DNA from: Flavobacteriaceae bacterium
Lineage (GTDB): Bacteria > Bacteroidota > Bacteroidia > Flavobacteriales > Flavobacteriaceae
Direction: 5' to 3'
Assembly (NCBI GenBank): GCA_018401115.1
Contig: JAGYKX010000001.1
Coordinates: forward strand, 36,627 to 100,626
Length of the DNA: 64,000 nt
Under the pieces are notes generated by a model. The model was not told the DNA's origin. It did no database searches and worked only from the letters and a program-made list of their open reading frames with translations. Below, one piece after another: positions 9,071-18,430 of the stretch. The stretch's first letter is position 1, and the number at the start of each line of letters is the position of its first letter. The translations under genes were made by a program, and so were the position numbers.

Positions 9071-9633
9071 TGGAAAGAAGAAACGCCCTTAGAAATATTG
9101 GACTTGGATTGGGATACATGGCGGCAACGCCTACCATTCTAAGCATGTTACAAAGTTGTAATGCCACTGCAGATGCAGGATGGGCACCACAATTTTTTAC
9201 TGCAGAACAGGCGGCATTTTTAACGACTGCTGTAGATGTAATACTACCTAAAACAGATACGCCTGGTGCATCTGAAGTGAATGTACCACAGTTTATAGAC
9301 CGTTTTTATGCTGAAATTCTAAAGCCTGAAGACCAGGCTAAGATTAAGGAAGGGATGGAAGCTTTTGTTGCTTTGGCAGCAGAGAATGGAGGCTCAGACG
9401 CTACAGCCATTACCACAGCCTTAGAAAAAACACTTAAAGTAGCTCCCTCTGTGGGACAAGAAGCTGGTCCAGCGACTGACTTTGCTTATGAACTGAGGGG
9501 AAAGACTATTTGGTCTTATAAAAGCTCCGAATATGTAGGAGAAGAGGTCTTGGCCTACCTTCCAGTGCCTGGAGAGTATCTACCATGTGAAGATTTACAG
9601 GAGCTAACTGGGGGTAAAGCCTACACCTTTTAA
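9070..9633 (+). CDS. gluconate 2-dehydrogenase subunit 3 family protein (Tat-exported)
   Basis: 187 aa. The N-terminus MERRNALRNIGLGLGYMA is a twin-arginine signal followed by a hydrophobic stretch and LQSC, which could also be a lipobox. The body has family features such as FTAEQAAFLTTAVDVILP, TPGASEVNVPQFID and the C-terminal TIWSYKSSEYVGEE. These small subunits partner a GMC flavoprotein and carry it across the inner membrane. The ATG overlaps the GMC stop by one base, as expected for a two-subunit enzyme. No cytochrome c subunit gene is adjacent, so the electron acceptor is encoded elsewhere or differs. Confidence 0.88.
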   Translation: MERRNALRNIGLGLGYMAATPTILSMLQSCNATADAGWAPQFFTAEQAAFLTTAVDVILPKTDTPGASEVNVPQFIDRFYAEILKPEDQAKIKEGMEAFVALAAENGGSDATAITTALEKTLKVAPSVGQEAGPATDFAYELRGKTIWSYKSSEYVGEEVLAYLPVPGEYLPCEDLQELTGGKAYTF

Positions 9634-9874
9634 AGGTCTTAATAGTAATTTAATCTATAGAATTATACTGTTCATCTATAATAATGTTCTGATTGTCTTT
9701 TTTACCTAAAAGGACTGCTTAAAAATATTATTTTTATAAGGTAAGTAGAATTATTTTAAATTCATTTTAAGAACGTTGAATATAGGGAGTTGCGAACTCA
9801 TTAGCGAAGAGGTACATCTGGTCTTTTGAGTTCGCTTCATTTTTAGGCCATTGTGATTCCTAAAGACCCTAAAC
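9634..9874. other. intergenic stretch without a gene
   Basis: About 240 AT-rich bases between the subunit 3 stop and the terminator. No ORF, RNA gene or clear promoter was seen. Confidence 0.5.
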
Positions 9875-9910
9875 AAAAAGCCCGCCTAGTAAAAACTAGG
9901 CGGGCTTTTT
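9875..9910. terminator. bidirectional rho-independent terminator
   Basis: A perfect 16-bp stem, AAAAAGCCCGCCTAGT paired with its complement, encloses a 4-base AAAA loop. It has A and T tracts on either side, so it works for both the GMC/subunit 3 operon on the plus strand and nrdA on the minus strand, which converge here. Confidence 0.9.
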
Positions 9911-9929
9911 TAATGGGTACAAGCTTTAC

Positions 9930-12413
9930 TTAAGAACCGCACATGAGACAGTCGTCGTCTGCTTGGCCTTCTTTGGCTTTCGCGATTAAGGCGCGCATTT
10001 CATCTGGTGTAAGGGGTTTTACCTCTTCTTCTAATTGAACTGATTGCTCTGTAGCGGGAACCTTTTCAGGAACGACTGCTTTTGCTGGTGTTGCTGCAGC
10101 TACTTCTGCTTCTGCCGCTACACTTACGGGGACATCTTTGTTGGCGGTATTGTCTAAAGTAAACTTAATGGCGTCTACAGCCGCTTTGGTCCTTAAATAA
10201 TACATCCCTGTTTTTAAACCACTCTTCCAAGCATAGAAGTGCATAGAAGTCAATTTAGAATAATTGGCATTTTCCATAAATAGGTTCAATGACTGAGACT
10301 GATCAATAAAATATCCACGCTGTCTGGACATGTCTATAATATCTTTCATAGAAAGCTCCCAAACAGTCTTGTAGAGCTCTTTAATGTCCTGAGGAATAAT
10401 ATCTATATGCTGTATTGAACCGTTGGCGCGCATCAGCTCTTGCTTAAGACCTTCGTTCCAAAGTCCTAAAGCCACTAAATCTTCCAAAAGGTGCTTGTTC
10501 ACTACAATAAACTCTCCAGATAATACCCTTCTGGTATAGATATTAGAGGTATATGGCTCAAAACATTCGTTGTTTCCTAAAATTTGAGAAGTAGAGGCGG
10601 TTGGCATGGGCGCGACCAATAATGAGTTACGCACTCCATTTTTCTTGACATCCTTTCTCAGTTTTGCCCAATCCCATCTGCCTGACAGGTCCTCATCTTT
10701 AATGCCCCATAAATTGTGTTGAAAGTCTCCTTGAGAGATAGGAGATCCCTTGTAAGATTGGTATGGGCCGTCTTTCTTAGCCTCTTCCATAGAAGCGGTC
10801 AGTGCCGCGAAGTAAAGGGTCTCAAAAATTTCTTCATTGAGTTTCTTGGCTTCGTCTGAAGTAAAAGGCATACGCAGCATAATAAAGGCGTCTGCCAATC
10901 CTTGTACCCCCAATCCAATAGGTCTGTGACGCATATTGGAGTTCTCTGCCTCTTTGACTGGATAGTAATTTCTGTCTATGACCTTGTTCAGGTTTTTGGT
11001 CACCCTCTTGGTTACCTTGAACAATTCTTTGTGGTCAAAGGCGCCGTCTTTTACAAACATTGGAAGGGCAATAGACGCTAGGTTACACACCGCTACCTCA
11101 TCTGGTGAAGTGTACTCCATAATCTCTGTACAGAGGTTGGAAGAACGGATGGTCCCTAAATTTTTCTGGTTGCTTTTTCTGTTGGCTGCATCTTTATACA
11201 GCATATAAGGTGTTCCTGTCTCTATCTGAGATTCTAATATTTTTTCCCAAAGCTCTCTGGCCTTGATGGTTTTTCTGCCTTTTCCTTCTGCCTCATATTT
11301 TAAATACAGTTCATCAAAAGCTTCTGAGTGATTGTTATAGAGGTTGGGGCATTCGTTAGGGCACATTAGGGTCCAGTCTGCATTAGCTTCTACACGTTTC
11401 ATAAACAGATCTGGGATCCACATAGCGTAGAATAAATCTCTGGCGCGCATCTCTTCTTTCCCGTGGTTCTTTTTCAGGTCTAAGAATTCAAAGATGTCTG
11501 CATGCCATGGTTCTACATACATGGCAAAACTCCCTTTACGTTTTCCGCCTCCTTGATCTACATAACGCGCTGTGTCGTTAAAGACCTTTAGCATAGGGAC
11601 TACTCCGTTAGAGGTTCCGTTGGTGCCTGAGATATAGGATCCTGTAGCCCTTACGTTGTGAATAGACAATCCAATACCTCCCGCAGACTGAGAAATCTTT
11701 GCTGTTTGTTTTAAAGTGTCGTAAATACCGTCTATGGAGTCGTCTTTCATAGCCAACAAAAAGCAAGAAGACATTTGGGGTTTAGGTGTTCCAGAGTTAA
11801 AGAGTGTAGGAGTCGCATGGGTAAAATATTTTTTACTCATGAGCTCGTAAGTCTCAATCGCTGCCTCCATATCTGTGGGGTGAATCCCTACAGAAACCCT
11901 CATAAGCATATGCTGTGGACGCTCTACGATCTTCCCATTGAGCTTGAGCAAGTAAGAACGCTCTAGGGTTTTAAAACCAAAATAATCGTAGCCAAAGTCT
12001 CTGTTGTAGATAATAGTGGAATCCAATAACTCTGCATTGTCCATGATAGCCAGGTACACTTCTTCCGACAAAAGTGCGGCATTTTTCCCCGTACGCGGGT
12101 TCACGTATTTGTATAAGTCTTCCATGGTTTCCGAGAAAGACTTCTTGGTATTTTTATGCAAGTTAGACACCGAAATTCTCGCTGCAAGCTTAGCGAAATC
12201 TGGGTGTGTTGTAGTCATTGTAGCAGCAATTTCTGCAGCAAGATTGTCTAATTCAGAGGTGGTAACCCCGTCGTATAATCCCTCAATTACTCTAAGAGAC
12301 ACCTTTACCGGGTCTACTCTTTCATTGAGTCCATAACACAATTTTCTTACGCGCGCCGTGATCTTGTCAAACATCATGGGCTCTTTTTTACCATCTCTTT
12401 TTAATACGTACAT
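9930..12413 (-). CDS. nrdA: class I ribonucleoside-diphosphate reductase, alpha subunit
   Basis: 827 aa. An N-terminal ATP-cone ([13 protein letters not shown]) is the allosteric activity site. The catalytic barrel shows [13 protein letters not shown], the active-site cysteine block [23 protein letters not shown] and, at the very end, the redox-active CLMCGS tail re-reduced by thioredoxin. It converts ribonucleoside diphosphates to deoxy forms in the cytosol with the beta subunit NrdB, whose gene is 168 bases upstream in the same direction. A Pro/Ala/Glu-rich linker of about 70 residues precedes the C-terminal Cys tail. Confidence 0.96.
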   Translation of the reverse strand: MYVLKRDGKKEPMMFDKITARVRKLCYGLNERVDPVKVSLRVIEGLYDGVTTSELDNLAAEIAATMTTTHPDFAKLAARISVSNLHKNTKKSFSETMEDLYKYVNPRTGKNAALLSEEVYLAIMDNAELLDSTIIYNRDFGYDYFGFKTLERSYLLKLNGKIVERPQHMLMRVSVGIHPTDMEAAIETYELMSKKYFTHATPTLFNSGTPKPQMSSCFLLAMKDDSIDGIYDTLKQTAKISQSAGGIGLSIHNVRATGSYISGTNGTSNGVVPMLKVFNDTARYVDQGGGKRKGSFAMYVEPWHADIFEFLDLKKNHGKEEMRARDLFYAMWIPDLFMKRVEANADWTLMCPNECPNLYNNHSEAFDELYLKYEAEGKGRKTIKARELWEKILESQIETGTPYMLYKDAANRKSNQKNLGTIRSSNLCTEIMEYTSPDEVAVCNLASIALPMFVKDGAFDHKELFKVTKRVTKNLNKVIDRNYYPVKEAENSNMRHRPIGLGVQGLADAFIMLRMPFTSDEAKKLNEEIFETLYFAALTASMEEAKKDGPYQSYKGSPISQGDFQHNLWGIKDEDLSGRWDWAKLRKDVKKNGVRNSLLVAPMPTASTSQILGNNECFEPYTSNIYTRRVLSGEFIVVNKHLLEDLVALGLWNEGLKQELMRANGSIQHIDIIPQDIKELYKTVWELSMKDIIDMSRQRGYFIDQSQSLNLFMENANYSKLTSMHFYAWKSGLKTGMYYLRTKAAVDAIKFTLDNTANKDVPVSVAAEAEVAAATPAKAVVPEKVPATEQSVQLEEEVKPLTPDEMRALIAKAKEGQADDDCLMCGS

Positions 12414-12541
12414 TTTACTTGCTTTGTTTTTGGTTTAGTTGTTCGGTTTAGGGGCTAAAACACTGACCCAAGATGGTTTGGCAGTAGGTACTCCAAACCA
12501 AACTTGAGTAGATTTGACTATGAATCTAACAGTATTTTAAA

Positions 12542-12557
12542 AGCCAGCAAGCTGGCT
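12542..12557 (-). terminator. short hairpin between nrdB and nrdA
   Basis: A 7-bp stem AGCCAGC/GCTGGCT with a 2-base loop is followed on the minus strand by TTTAAAA. It lies 25 bases after the nrdB stop. It could be a weak terminator or attenuator that sets the NrdB:NrdA ratio, or an RNA stability element. Confidence 0.45.
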
Positions 12558-12581
12558 CAGTAAGCTTTAAGCGTGAACTAC

Positions 12582-13568
12582 TTAGAAATCTGCGTCAAAG
12601 CTAATGTTCTGTGCATTCACGTCTTGGTCTTTGTTTAAAACGCCTGCTTTCTGATATTCTGAAACGCGTTTTTCAAAGAAGTTTGTCTTACCCTGCAATG
12701 AAATCATATCCATGAAATCGAACGGATTGCTCACATTATATTCTTTCTCACATTGTAATTCAACCAAAAGGCGGTCGGTAACAAACTCTAAATATTGTGT
12801 CATGAGTTTCGCATTCATACCAATGAGACTGGCAGGAAGGGACTCTGTAATAAATGTTCTTTCTATGTTTAAAGCGTCTACTAAAATCTCGCGAATACGT
12901 TCTTTAGGCACTTTGTTAACCAGGTGATTGTTGTGTAAGTGAACGGCATAGTCACAGTGCATGCCCTCATCTCTTGAAATAAGTTCATTAGAAAAGGTCA
13001 AGCCTGGCATAAGGCCGCGCTTTTTAAGCCAAAAAATTGAACAGAAAGCACCAGAAAAGAAAATTCCCTCTACGGCGGCAAAAGCAATTAAACGCTCTGC
13101 AAAACTTGGTGACTCTATCCATTTAAGGGCCCAATCTGCTTTTTGTTTAATGGCTGGGAAATTTTCTAAAGCCTTGAAAAGTTTATTCTTTTCTTTCTCA
13201 TCTTTCACATAGGTATCTATGAGTAAAGAATAGGTCTCCGAATGAATGTTTTCCATCATGATCTGGAAACCATAGAAAAACTTGGCCTCTGCATACTGCA
13301 CCTCACTCACAAAATTCTCTGCGAGATTTTCATTGACAATTCCGTCAGAAGCAGCAAAAAAAGCTAAAATGTGCTTCACAAAATAGCGCTCGTCTTCATT
13401 GAGCTTATTGTTCCAATCGTTTAGGTCTTCTGACAAGTCTATTTCTTCTGCGGTCCAGAAACAAGCCTCGCATTTCTTATACCACTCCCACAAATCATTA
13501 TGTTTGATTGGAAAAATTACAAAACGGTCTGGATTCTCAGTTAAAATAGGTTCTACGTTGGTGCTCAT
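12582..13568 (-). CDS. nrdB: class I ribonucleoside-diphosphate reductase, beta subunit
   Basis: 328 aa from the ATG of [16 protein letters not shown]; an upstream in-frame extension of 11 residues is basic and not family-like. The di-iron ligands and radical tyrosine are visible: Glu/Asp in [20 protein letters not shown] (Glu, His and the Tyr) and [12 protein letters not shown] (Glu and His). It houses the tyrosyl radical that starts catalysis in NrdA. The upstream region holds a 7-bp inverted repeat (13671-13698), but it is not a recognisable NrdR box. Confidence 0.95.
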   Translation of the reverse strand: MSTNVEPILTENPDRFVIFPIKHNDLWEWYKKCEACFWTAEEIDLSEDLNDWNNKLNEDERYFVKHILAFFAASDGIVNENLAENFVSEVQYAEAKFFYGFQIMMENIHSETYSLLIDTYVKDEKEKNKLFKALENFPAIKQKADWALKWIESPSFAERLIAFAAVEGIFFSGAFCSIFWLKKRGLMPGLTFSNELISRDEGMHCDYAVHLHNNHLVNKVPKERIREILVDALNIERTFITESLPASLIGMNAKLMTQYLEFVTDRLLVELQCEKEYNVSNPFDFMDMISLQGKTNFFEKRVSEYQKAGVLNKDQDVNAQNISFDADF

Positions 13569-13670
13569 TGGGTCTTTTTTTTTAATTTTTTCACAGCGCA
13601 CAAAAGTGCTTCACTAGGTTAACAAAGATGAAGAAAAATGTTCGAGTTCTGACCTCCAAAGCAGAGACTT

Positions 13671-13698
13671 AACATTAAAGTTTTTAACACATAATGTT
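13671..13698. repeat. inverted repeat upstream of nrdB
   Basis: AACATTA at 13671 and TAATGTT at 13692 form 7-bp arms separated by 14 bases. It lies about 100 bases upstream of nrdB, where a regulator could bind. It does not match the NrdR consensus. Confidence 0.25.
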
Positions 13699-13766
13699 GA
13701 AATGTAGGTCTAAGCCCCGCCCTCACTAGGATACGATGAAGCAATAAAAAAAATGAAAAAAAAAGC

Positions 13767-14366
13767 CTAATTTTTGTTGCCCTCAGATGTATTTTCTGCG
13801 GCTTTTAGGGTGGCAGCAACAAGGGCCAATTCTTCATACCAAGCGGCGCCAAATTTTCTGATCAATGCTTCTTTTACAAAGACGTAAACAGGCACAGAAA
13901 GTTCCGCGCCCAGGGAGCAAGCATCTGAACAAATACCCCATTGGTGGTAATTGACTGCTGTAAACTCACTGTATTCTCTGGTGCGAACAGGGTATAAATG
14001 ACAAGACACTGGTTTTTTCCATTTGGTCACTCCAGCATTATAAGCCGCCTCCAAACCGCACTTAGTTATGCCCTTTTCATCAAAAATAACATAGGCACAT
14101 TCTGAGCCGTTGACCAATGGGGTTTCCCAATCGCCGTCGTCTCCTTTTACAAAGGCGCCTTGGTCTTCAATTGCCGCAATTCCCTCGGGTCTCAAAAAAG
14201 GCTTAACACTGCTGTATAGGTCTACCAAAATCTCTGTTTCTTTTTCCTCCAAGGGCGCTCCCGCGTCTCCGTCTACGCAACAAGCTCCTTTACAAGCACT
14301 CAGATTACACACAAAATCGTGTTCTAAAAGATCTTCTGAAACAAGGGTTTTTTGGATTTGAAACAT
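13767..14366 (-). CDS. DUF3109 family protein
   Basis: 199 aa from the ATG giving MFQIQKTLVSEDLLEHDF, the usual family start. A longer in-frame start at 14396 is unlikely because an exact TATATTTG promoter element lies inside that extension. The N-terminal Cys cluster CNLSACKGACC and later cysteines (CGLE, CHLYPVR, CSDAC) are conserved in the family and suggest metal or Fe-S binding. The function of DUF3109 is not established. It is monocistronic and divergent from marC. Confidence 0.88.
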   Translation of the reverse strand: MFQIQKTLVSEDLLEHDFVCNLSACKGACCVDGDAGAPLEEKETEILVDLYSSVKPFLRPEGIAAIEDQGAFVKGDDGDWETPLVNGSECAYVIFDEKGITKCGLEAAYNAGVTKWKKPVSCHLYPVRTREYSEFTAVNYHQWGICSDACSLGAELSVPVYVFVKEALIRKFGAAWYEELALVAATLKAAENTSEGNKN

Positions 14367-14384
14367 GCGCTTAAATTTAGGGGG

Positions 14385-14392
14385 CAAATATA
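14385..14392 (-). promoter_or_regulatory. -7 promoter element of the DUF3109 gene
   Basis: Reads TATATTTG on the minus strand, an exact match to TAnnTTTG, ending 18 bases before the chosen ATG. It fixes the start at 14366 rather than 14396. Confidence 0.55.
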
Positions 14393-14487
14393 CCATAAAA
14401 AAGCCTTAAATTTGCTGCGCAAAAAGAAGGATTATTGTTACTAATAATTTAGCGTAAACCGCACAATCATCCACAAAGCTAAAGTAC

Positions 14488-15072
14488 ATGGAATTTCACT
14501 TTAATTTTAAAGAAATACTCACCGCAAGCATGGTGCTTTTTGCGGTAATTGACATAGTGGGATCTGTTCCTATTATTATTAGTCTCCGGAATAAAGTAGG
14601 TCATATTCAATCTGAAAAAGCTTCTATTGTGGCGGGAATTATCATGGTGGCTTTCCTGTTTATAGGAGAAGAAATATTAAACCTTATTGGCATAGACGTA
14701 AATTCGTTTGCCGTTGCAGGTGCTTTAGTTATATTTTTCCTGGCTATAGAAATGATTTTAGGTATTACCCTTTACAAAGATGACGAGCCAGAATCTGCCT
14801 CTATTGTCCCCATCGCATTCCCGCTCATTGCAGGGGCGGGAACTATTACTACCTTGCTTTCTATTCGAGCAGAGTTCTATGTAGAAAACATCATTGTAGC
14901 CATAATCGTGAACATCATTTTTGTGTACTTGGTACTTAAATCTTCTAGACGTATAGAAAGTGTTCTTGGGAAGAATGGCCTCTCTGTCATTAGAAAAGTA
15001 TTCGGAGTAATTTTGTTGGCTATTGCCGTGAAACTTTTTGCCGCTAATATAAACGTCTTATTCAACGCCTAA
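14488..15072 (+). CDS. MarC family integral membrane protein
   Basis: 194 aa with six predicted membrane segments, the standard MarC/UPF0056 layout. Recognisable blocks are FAVIDIVGSVPIIISL, FAVAGALVIFFLAIEM and PIAFPLIAGAGTITT, the latter with the glycine-rich segment repeated from the first half. MarC proteins are inner-membrane proteins of uncertain transport function. Nine bases separate it from the small membrane protein gene downstream. Confidence 0.9.
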   Translation: MEFHFNFKEILTASMVLFAVIDIVGSVPIIISLRNKVGHIQSEKASIVAGIIMVAFLFIGEEILNLIGIDVNSFAVAGALVIFFLAIEMILGITLYKDDEPESASIVPIAFPLIAGAGTITTLLSIRAEFYVENIIVAIIVNIIFVYLVLKSSRRIESVLGKNGLSVIRKVFGVILLAIAVKLFAANINVLFNA

Positions 15073-15081
15073 AACCAGCTT

Positions 15082-15282
15082 ATGAACAAAGTACTCTTTT
15101 TCGTTTTACTGACTGCTGCCTTAGTATTGGGCGGCTATAATTTGTATTTAATAGACTATTCAGACTTATTTGCAGACAAAAATTTTGTAGCATCTGTTTC
15201 TGCTATAGCTGCCTTAGCTGCTGCAGTTTTGTTGGTGATTCTGTTTCTCTCCAAAAAAATAGAAGAAAAAACCAAGCACTAA
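15082..15282 (+). CDS. small two-helix membrane protein, unknown function
   Basis: 66 aa. Two hydrophobic segments, at about residues 4-24 and 38-56, flank a short polar loop with several Asp residues, and the tail is basic (KKIEEKTKH). It follows marC by nine bases and is probably co-transcribed. Its end overlaps the end of the convergent plsC gene by four bases. No known family is recognised. Confidence 0.7.
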   Translation: MNKVLFFVLLTAALVLGGYNLYLIDYSDLFADKNFVASVSAIAALAAAVLLVILFLSKKIEEKTKH

Positions 15283-16016
15283 GCCCTAATACTAGCGCCA
15301 ATAGTGGTTTCTACTGCACTAATTAAAGCCTCTGCATCTGGATAGGTCTCTTGCGCCACCTCAGGGTGTATGATGAGTTCAATACGGCTGCCAATACCCA
15401 GTGGGAATTGTCCCCAGCGCACCATTTTCCAAGACCCATTAATGGTCACAGGCAATAAGACCGCAGAGGGTGCCTTCTTTAACAACACTTTTAATCCTGT
15501 GCGCTGAAAAGGCTTAGGTTTTCCGTCTCTAGACCGAGTACCTTCAGGAAAGATCACTGCACAACGCTGGTGCTTTTCTATATAATCTCCTAATCCTGCA
15601 ATAGCAGCAACTGCCTGCCTACCGTCTCCGCGATCGATCAGCACAGAACCGCCGTGCCTTAAGTTGTAAGAGACCGAGGGAATGCCCTTGCCAAGGGAGG
15701 CCTTAGATACAAATTTGGGGTGTAAACGCCTCAAACGCCATATAATAGGGAGTATGTCGTACATGCTCTGGTGGTTGGCCACCAAAACAACAGCTTTATT
15801 TTGAGGCAAATGATCTAATCCACTAATGGTATAACGGGTACCTAGAATTCGCGTAGTTGCCATAAGACAGGCGTTTAAAATCGCTACCACTCGCCTATGG
15901 GGCTCATAACCGAAAACCCTAAAAGCAATGACTTGAATGGGATGGAATACCACCAAGCAAAGTCCAAAAGCCAAAAAATACAGTACAGATAAAGGATATG
16001 ATAGCAGTCTTTTCAT
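15279..16016 (-). CDS. plsC: 1-acyl-sn-glycerol-3-phosphate acyltransferase
   Basis: 245 aa from MKRLLSYPLSVLYF. A 17-residue upstream extension is rejected because it would read through the terminator hairpin at 16028-16058. After an N-terminal membrane segment come the acyltransferase motifs NHQSMYD (HX4D, catalytic), VLIDRGD, FPEGTRSRDG and LPVTINGS. It adds the second acyl chain to lysophosphatidic acid at the inner membrane in phospholipid synthesis. Confidence 0.9.
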   Translation of the reverse strand: MKRLLSYPLSVLYFLAFGLCLVVFHPIQVIAFRVFGYEPHRRVVAILNACLMATTRILGTRYTISGLDHLPQNKAVVLVANHQSMYDILPIIWRLRRLHPKFVSKASLGKGIPSVSYNLRHGGSVLIDRGDGRQAVAAIAGLGDYIEKHQRCAVIFPEGTRSRDGKPKPFQRTGLKVLLKKAPSAVLLPVTINGSWKMVRWGQFPLGIGSRIELIIHPEVAQETYPDAEALISAVETTIGASIRA

Positions 16017-16027
16017 GGGGTAAAAAT

Positions 16028-16058
16028 AAAAAAACCACCGCAATAGGGTGGTTTTTTT
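16028..16058. terminator. rho-independent terminator downstream of the bacilliredoxin gene
   Basis: A stem of seven A:T pairs plus CCACC/GGTGG with a 7-base loop, flanked by A and T tracts. It lies 20 bases after the bacilliredoxin stop on the minus strand and just before plsC, so plsC has its own promoter or depends on read-through. Confidence 0.75.
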
Positions 16059-16077
16059 TAAAGTCATTGGACGCTAT

Positions 16078-16488
16078 TTAACAAAATTCATTGTACGCTT
16101 CCATTAAATTCTCTGCAATAGCTTGAGCAGCACGACCTTCTATATGGTGGCGCTCAATCATGTGCACTAATTCTCCATCTTTAAACAAAGCCATAGAAGG
16201 CGAAGAAGGAGGAAAAGGAACCATCATATTTCTGGCTTGGTTCACTGCGTCTGTATCTACACCTGCAAATACAGTTACGGCACGGCTAGGCACCTTAGCA
16301 TTGGTCAAACTCATTTTTGCAGCGGGTCTGGCATTGGCTGCGGCACATCCGCAAACAGAGTTTACCACGACCAAAGTAGTCCCGGAAGCATTGACTGCTT
16401 CTGCTACAGCTTCTGCTGTAAATAATTCTTGAAAACCTGCCTGGGCAAGGTCTTGTCTCATTGGTTTTACAAATTCTTCTGGATACAT
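16078..16488 (-). CDS. BrxA/BrxB family bacilliredoxin
   Basis: 136 aa, the standard family length. It begins MYPEEFVKPMRQDLAQAGF and has the CxC active site in NSVCGCAAANARP near residue 46, then the thioredoxin-like FPPSSPSMALFKDGE. Family members remove bacillithiol from proteins or act as thiol-disulfide switches. No bacillithiol biosynthesis gene is in the window. The terminator downstream makes it a single-gene unit. Confidence 0.92.
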   Translation of the reverse strand: MYPEEFVKPMRQDLAQAGFQELFTAEAVAEAVNASGTTLVVVNSVCGCAAANARPAAKMSLTNAKVPSRAVTVFAGVDTDAVNQARNMMVPFPPSSPSMALFKDGELVHMIERHHIEGRAAQAIAENLMEAYNEFC

Positions 16489-16560
16489 CCTTACTTAATT
16501 TTTATTTACCATACAAAGGTACAACATACGTCCATAATTTTTAACACATCTTATGATTAG

Positions 16561-16595
16561 TTTGTCCTCCATTTTTTGTGAAAAAAGTATCTTTG
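16561..16595 (+). promoter_or_regulatory. promoter of the TerB/DnaJ gene
   Basis: TTTG (16561-16564) and TATCTTTG (16588-16595) are separated by 23 bases and match the Bacteroidota -33/-7 promoter consensus. The -7 box ends 14 bases before the ATG at 16610, leaving a very short leader. Confidence 0.6.
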
Positions 16596-16609
16596 GTAAA
16601 ATTTTAACA

Positions 16610-17341
16610 ATGACTAAATGGTTGGCAGCCCTACTGGGCTTTATTTTTTTTAGATTTCCTGGAGCAGTTGCCGGATATTTTCTGGGCAGTTTTGTAGACA
16701 TGCTACAATCGGGCAAGAAAGGCCGTTCTTTTGGCAGTTTCACGAGTCAAAGACCAGTGTCTTCTCAAGATTTCGAGTTTCACTTACTCTCTTTGTGTGC
16801 AATAGTGATTAAAGCAGACGGACAGGTAAGTCCTGCAGAAAAGGAATTTGTAAAACGCTATTTTATACAGACCTACGGCCAACAAAGAGCCAATGCCATT
16901 TTTAGAACTTTTAATGAGGCCGTAGACAAAAAAGACCTTTCACTAGACAGTTTATGTAACAAAATAAACCAGCGAGCCCCTTACGAACTCAAACTTCAAC
17001 TATTACACTTTCTTTTTAATATTGCCAAGGCAGACGGCCATGTTAGTGCGCCAGAAGTCAATAAACTAGAAGAAATTGCCCGTTTGTTACGACTGGGTTC
17101 CGCTGATTTTAACTCTATTAAGGCCATGTTTATAGAGGCAACAGATGGTGCTTACACTATTTTAGAGGTCAAAAAAAACGCTACGGATGCAGAAGTAAAA
17201 AAAGCCTACAGAGACATGGCCAAGAAATACCACCCAGACCGTGTCATTACAGAAGACGCCGCTATAAAACAGGGAGCAGAAGAAAAATTCAAACAAGTTC
17301 AAAAGGCCTACGAAGCCATTCAAAAAGAACGCGGCATATAA
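16610..17341 (+). CDS. TerB and DnaJ domain protein (DjlA-like)
   Basis: 243 aa from [11 protein letters not shown]; the upstream in-frame extension covers the promoter and is rejected. An N-terminal hydrophobic, glycine-containing segment (residues 5-28) is followed by a TerB-like helical domain at about residues 50-170 ([20 protein letters not shown] and [12 protein letters not shown]) and a C-terminal J domain with the HPD motif in KKYHPDRV. This order matches DjlA, a membrane-anchored DnaK co-chaperone. It is followed 21 bases later by a HupE/UreJ gene. Confidence 0.88.
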   Translation: MTKWLAALLGFIFFRFPGAVAGYFLGSFVDMLQSGKKGRSFGSFTSQRPVSSQDFEFHLLSLCAIVIKADGQVSPAEKEFVKRYFIQTYGQQRANAIFRTFNEAVDKKDLSLDSLCNKINQRAPYELKLQLLHFLFNIAKADGHVSAPEVNKLEEIARLLRLGSADFNSIKAMFIEATDGAYTILEVKKNATDAEVKKAYRDMAKKYHPDRVITEDAAIKQGAEEKFKQVQKAYEAIQKERGI

Positions 17342-17362
17342 TAAGCTGCTCAATAAACCACT

Positions 17363-17965
17363 ATGGATACATTGCTATTTTATTTAGACCTAGGCCTCAA
17401 ACATGTTCTAGACCCCAACGGATACGATCATGTACTATTTTTAACTGCTTTAGCCCTGCCCTTTGCCTTAAAAAAAATCAAATCTGCTGTAATACTAGCC
17501 TCCGTATTCACCCTCACCCACTGCATTTCTTTAGTACTATCTGTGTACGGAATTGCTAAAGTCTATGCGCCCCTCATTGAATTCTTAATCCCCTTGAGTA
17601 TTTTATTACTTCTGGGACTCAATATTAAAAACGCCCTTAAAAACAAAGGGCCTAAAACAGGCGTCATTGCCTATGGCGCTACCGCCCTATTTGGACTCAT
17701 CCACGGCTTTGGCTTTTCCAACTATTTCAATATGTTGCTAGAAGGACAAGAAGCCAAAAACAGCGCTTTAGTAGGATTTGCCGCAGGAATAGAACTGGCT
17801 CAATTGGCCGTGCTCAGCACGGTGATGCTTGCCAGTGCCCTTTTTATTCTTATCTTTAAAATTCAAAGACCTAGGTGGGTTATAGTGCTTTCTTCTGCCC
17901 TTGTGCTGGTAACGCTTCCCCTCACCTATAACAGCCTTATAGCCCTATTAGACGCCTTGAAATGA
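17363..17965 (+). CDS. HupE/UreJ family membrane protein
   Basis: 200 aa, mostly hydrophobic with about six membrane segments. The N-terminal signature GLKHVLDPNGYDHVLF has the His and Asp residues proposed to bind nickel or cobalt in HupE/UreJ proteins, with FTLTHCISL and GLIHGFGFS repeating the His pattern. No hydrogenase or urease gene is nearby, and in Bacteroidota this family commonly occurs alone. It overlaps the next gene by four bases (ATGA). Confidence 0.85.
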   Translation: MDTLLFYLDLGLKHVLDPNGYDHVLFLTALALPFALKKIKSAVILASVFTLTHCISLVLSVYGIAKVYAPLIEFLIPLSILLLLGLNIKNALKNKGPKTGVIAYGATALFGLIHGFGFSNYFNMLLEGQEAKNSALVGFAAGIELAQLAVLSTVMLASALFILIFKIQRPRWVIVLSSALVLVTLPLTYNSLIALLDALK

Positions 17966-18390
17966 TCAGAGAAGACAAACAAGAAAAATACGACCAAGCT
18001 TACCTTAGAATGGCTGCCGAATGGGGTAAGTTATCCTATTGCAAGCGCAAACAAGTAGGTGCCATTGTGGTGAAAGACCGCATGATTATCTCAGATGGAT
18101 ACAACGGAACGCCCTCCGGATTTGAGAATTTCTGTGAAGATGAGGAAGGCTACACCAAATGGTATGTGCTCCATGCAGAAGCCAACGCACTCTCAAAAGT
18201 AGCGGCCTCTACACAATCTTCTCAGGGCGCCACCCTCTATATTACGCTTTCCCCCTGCAAAGAATGTAGCAAACTCATTCACCAATCAGGCATTAAACGC
18301 GTGGTGTACGCCAAGGCCTACCGAGACAGCTCTGGCATAGATTTTTTAGCAAAAGCAGGTGTTGCTGTGAGCCATATGCCCATTGAATAA
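17962..18390 (+). CDS. dCMP deaminase family protein
   Basis: 142 aa. The zinc site of the cytidine/deoxycytidylate deaminase fold is complete: HAEANAL (His and catalytic Glu) and SPCKECSKL (two Cys). The segment SDGYNGTPSGFENFCEDEEG is typical of dCMP deaminases of the ComEB type, which turn dCMP into dUMP for thymidylate synthesis. Translationally coupled to the HupE gene upstream. Confidence 0.93.
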   Translation: MIREDKQEKYDQAYLRMAAEWGKLSYCKRKQVGAIVVKDRMIISDGYNGTPSGFENFCEDEEGYTKWYVLHAEANALSKVAASTQSSQGATLYITLSPCKECSKLIHQSGIKRVVYAKAYRDSSGIDFLAKAGVAVSHMPIE

Positions 18391-18430
18391 AACTTCCAGT
18401 CAACAAAATAACTTAAATGCAACAGCTCCT

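Noticed and set aside
12414..12581. Riboswitch or NrdR box between nrdB and nrdA
   Set aside because: Only a short hairpin is visible; no conserved cobalamin-riboswitch features or NrdR consensus could be recognised.
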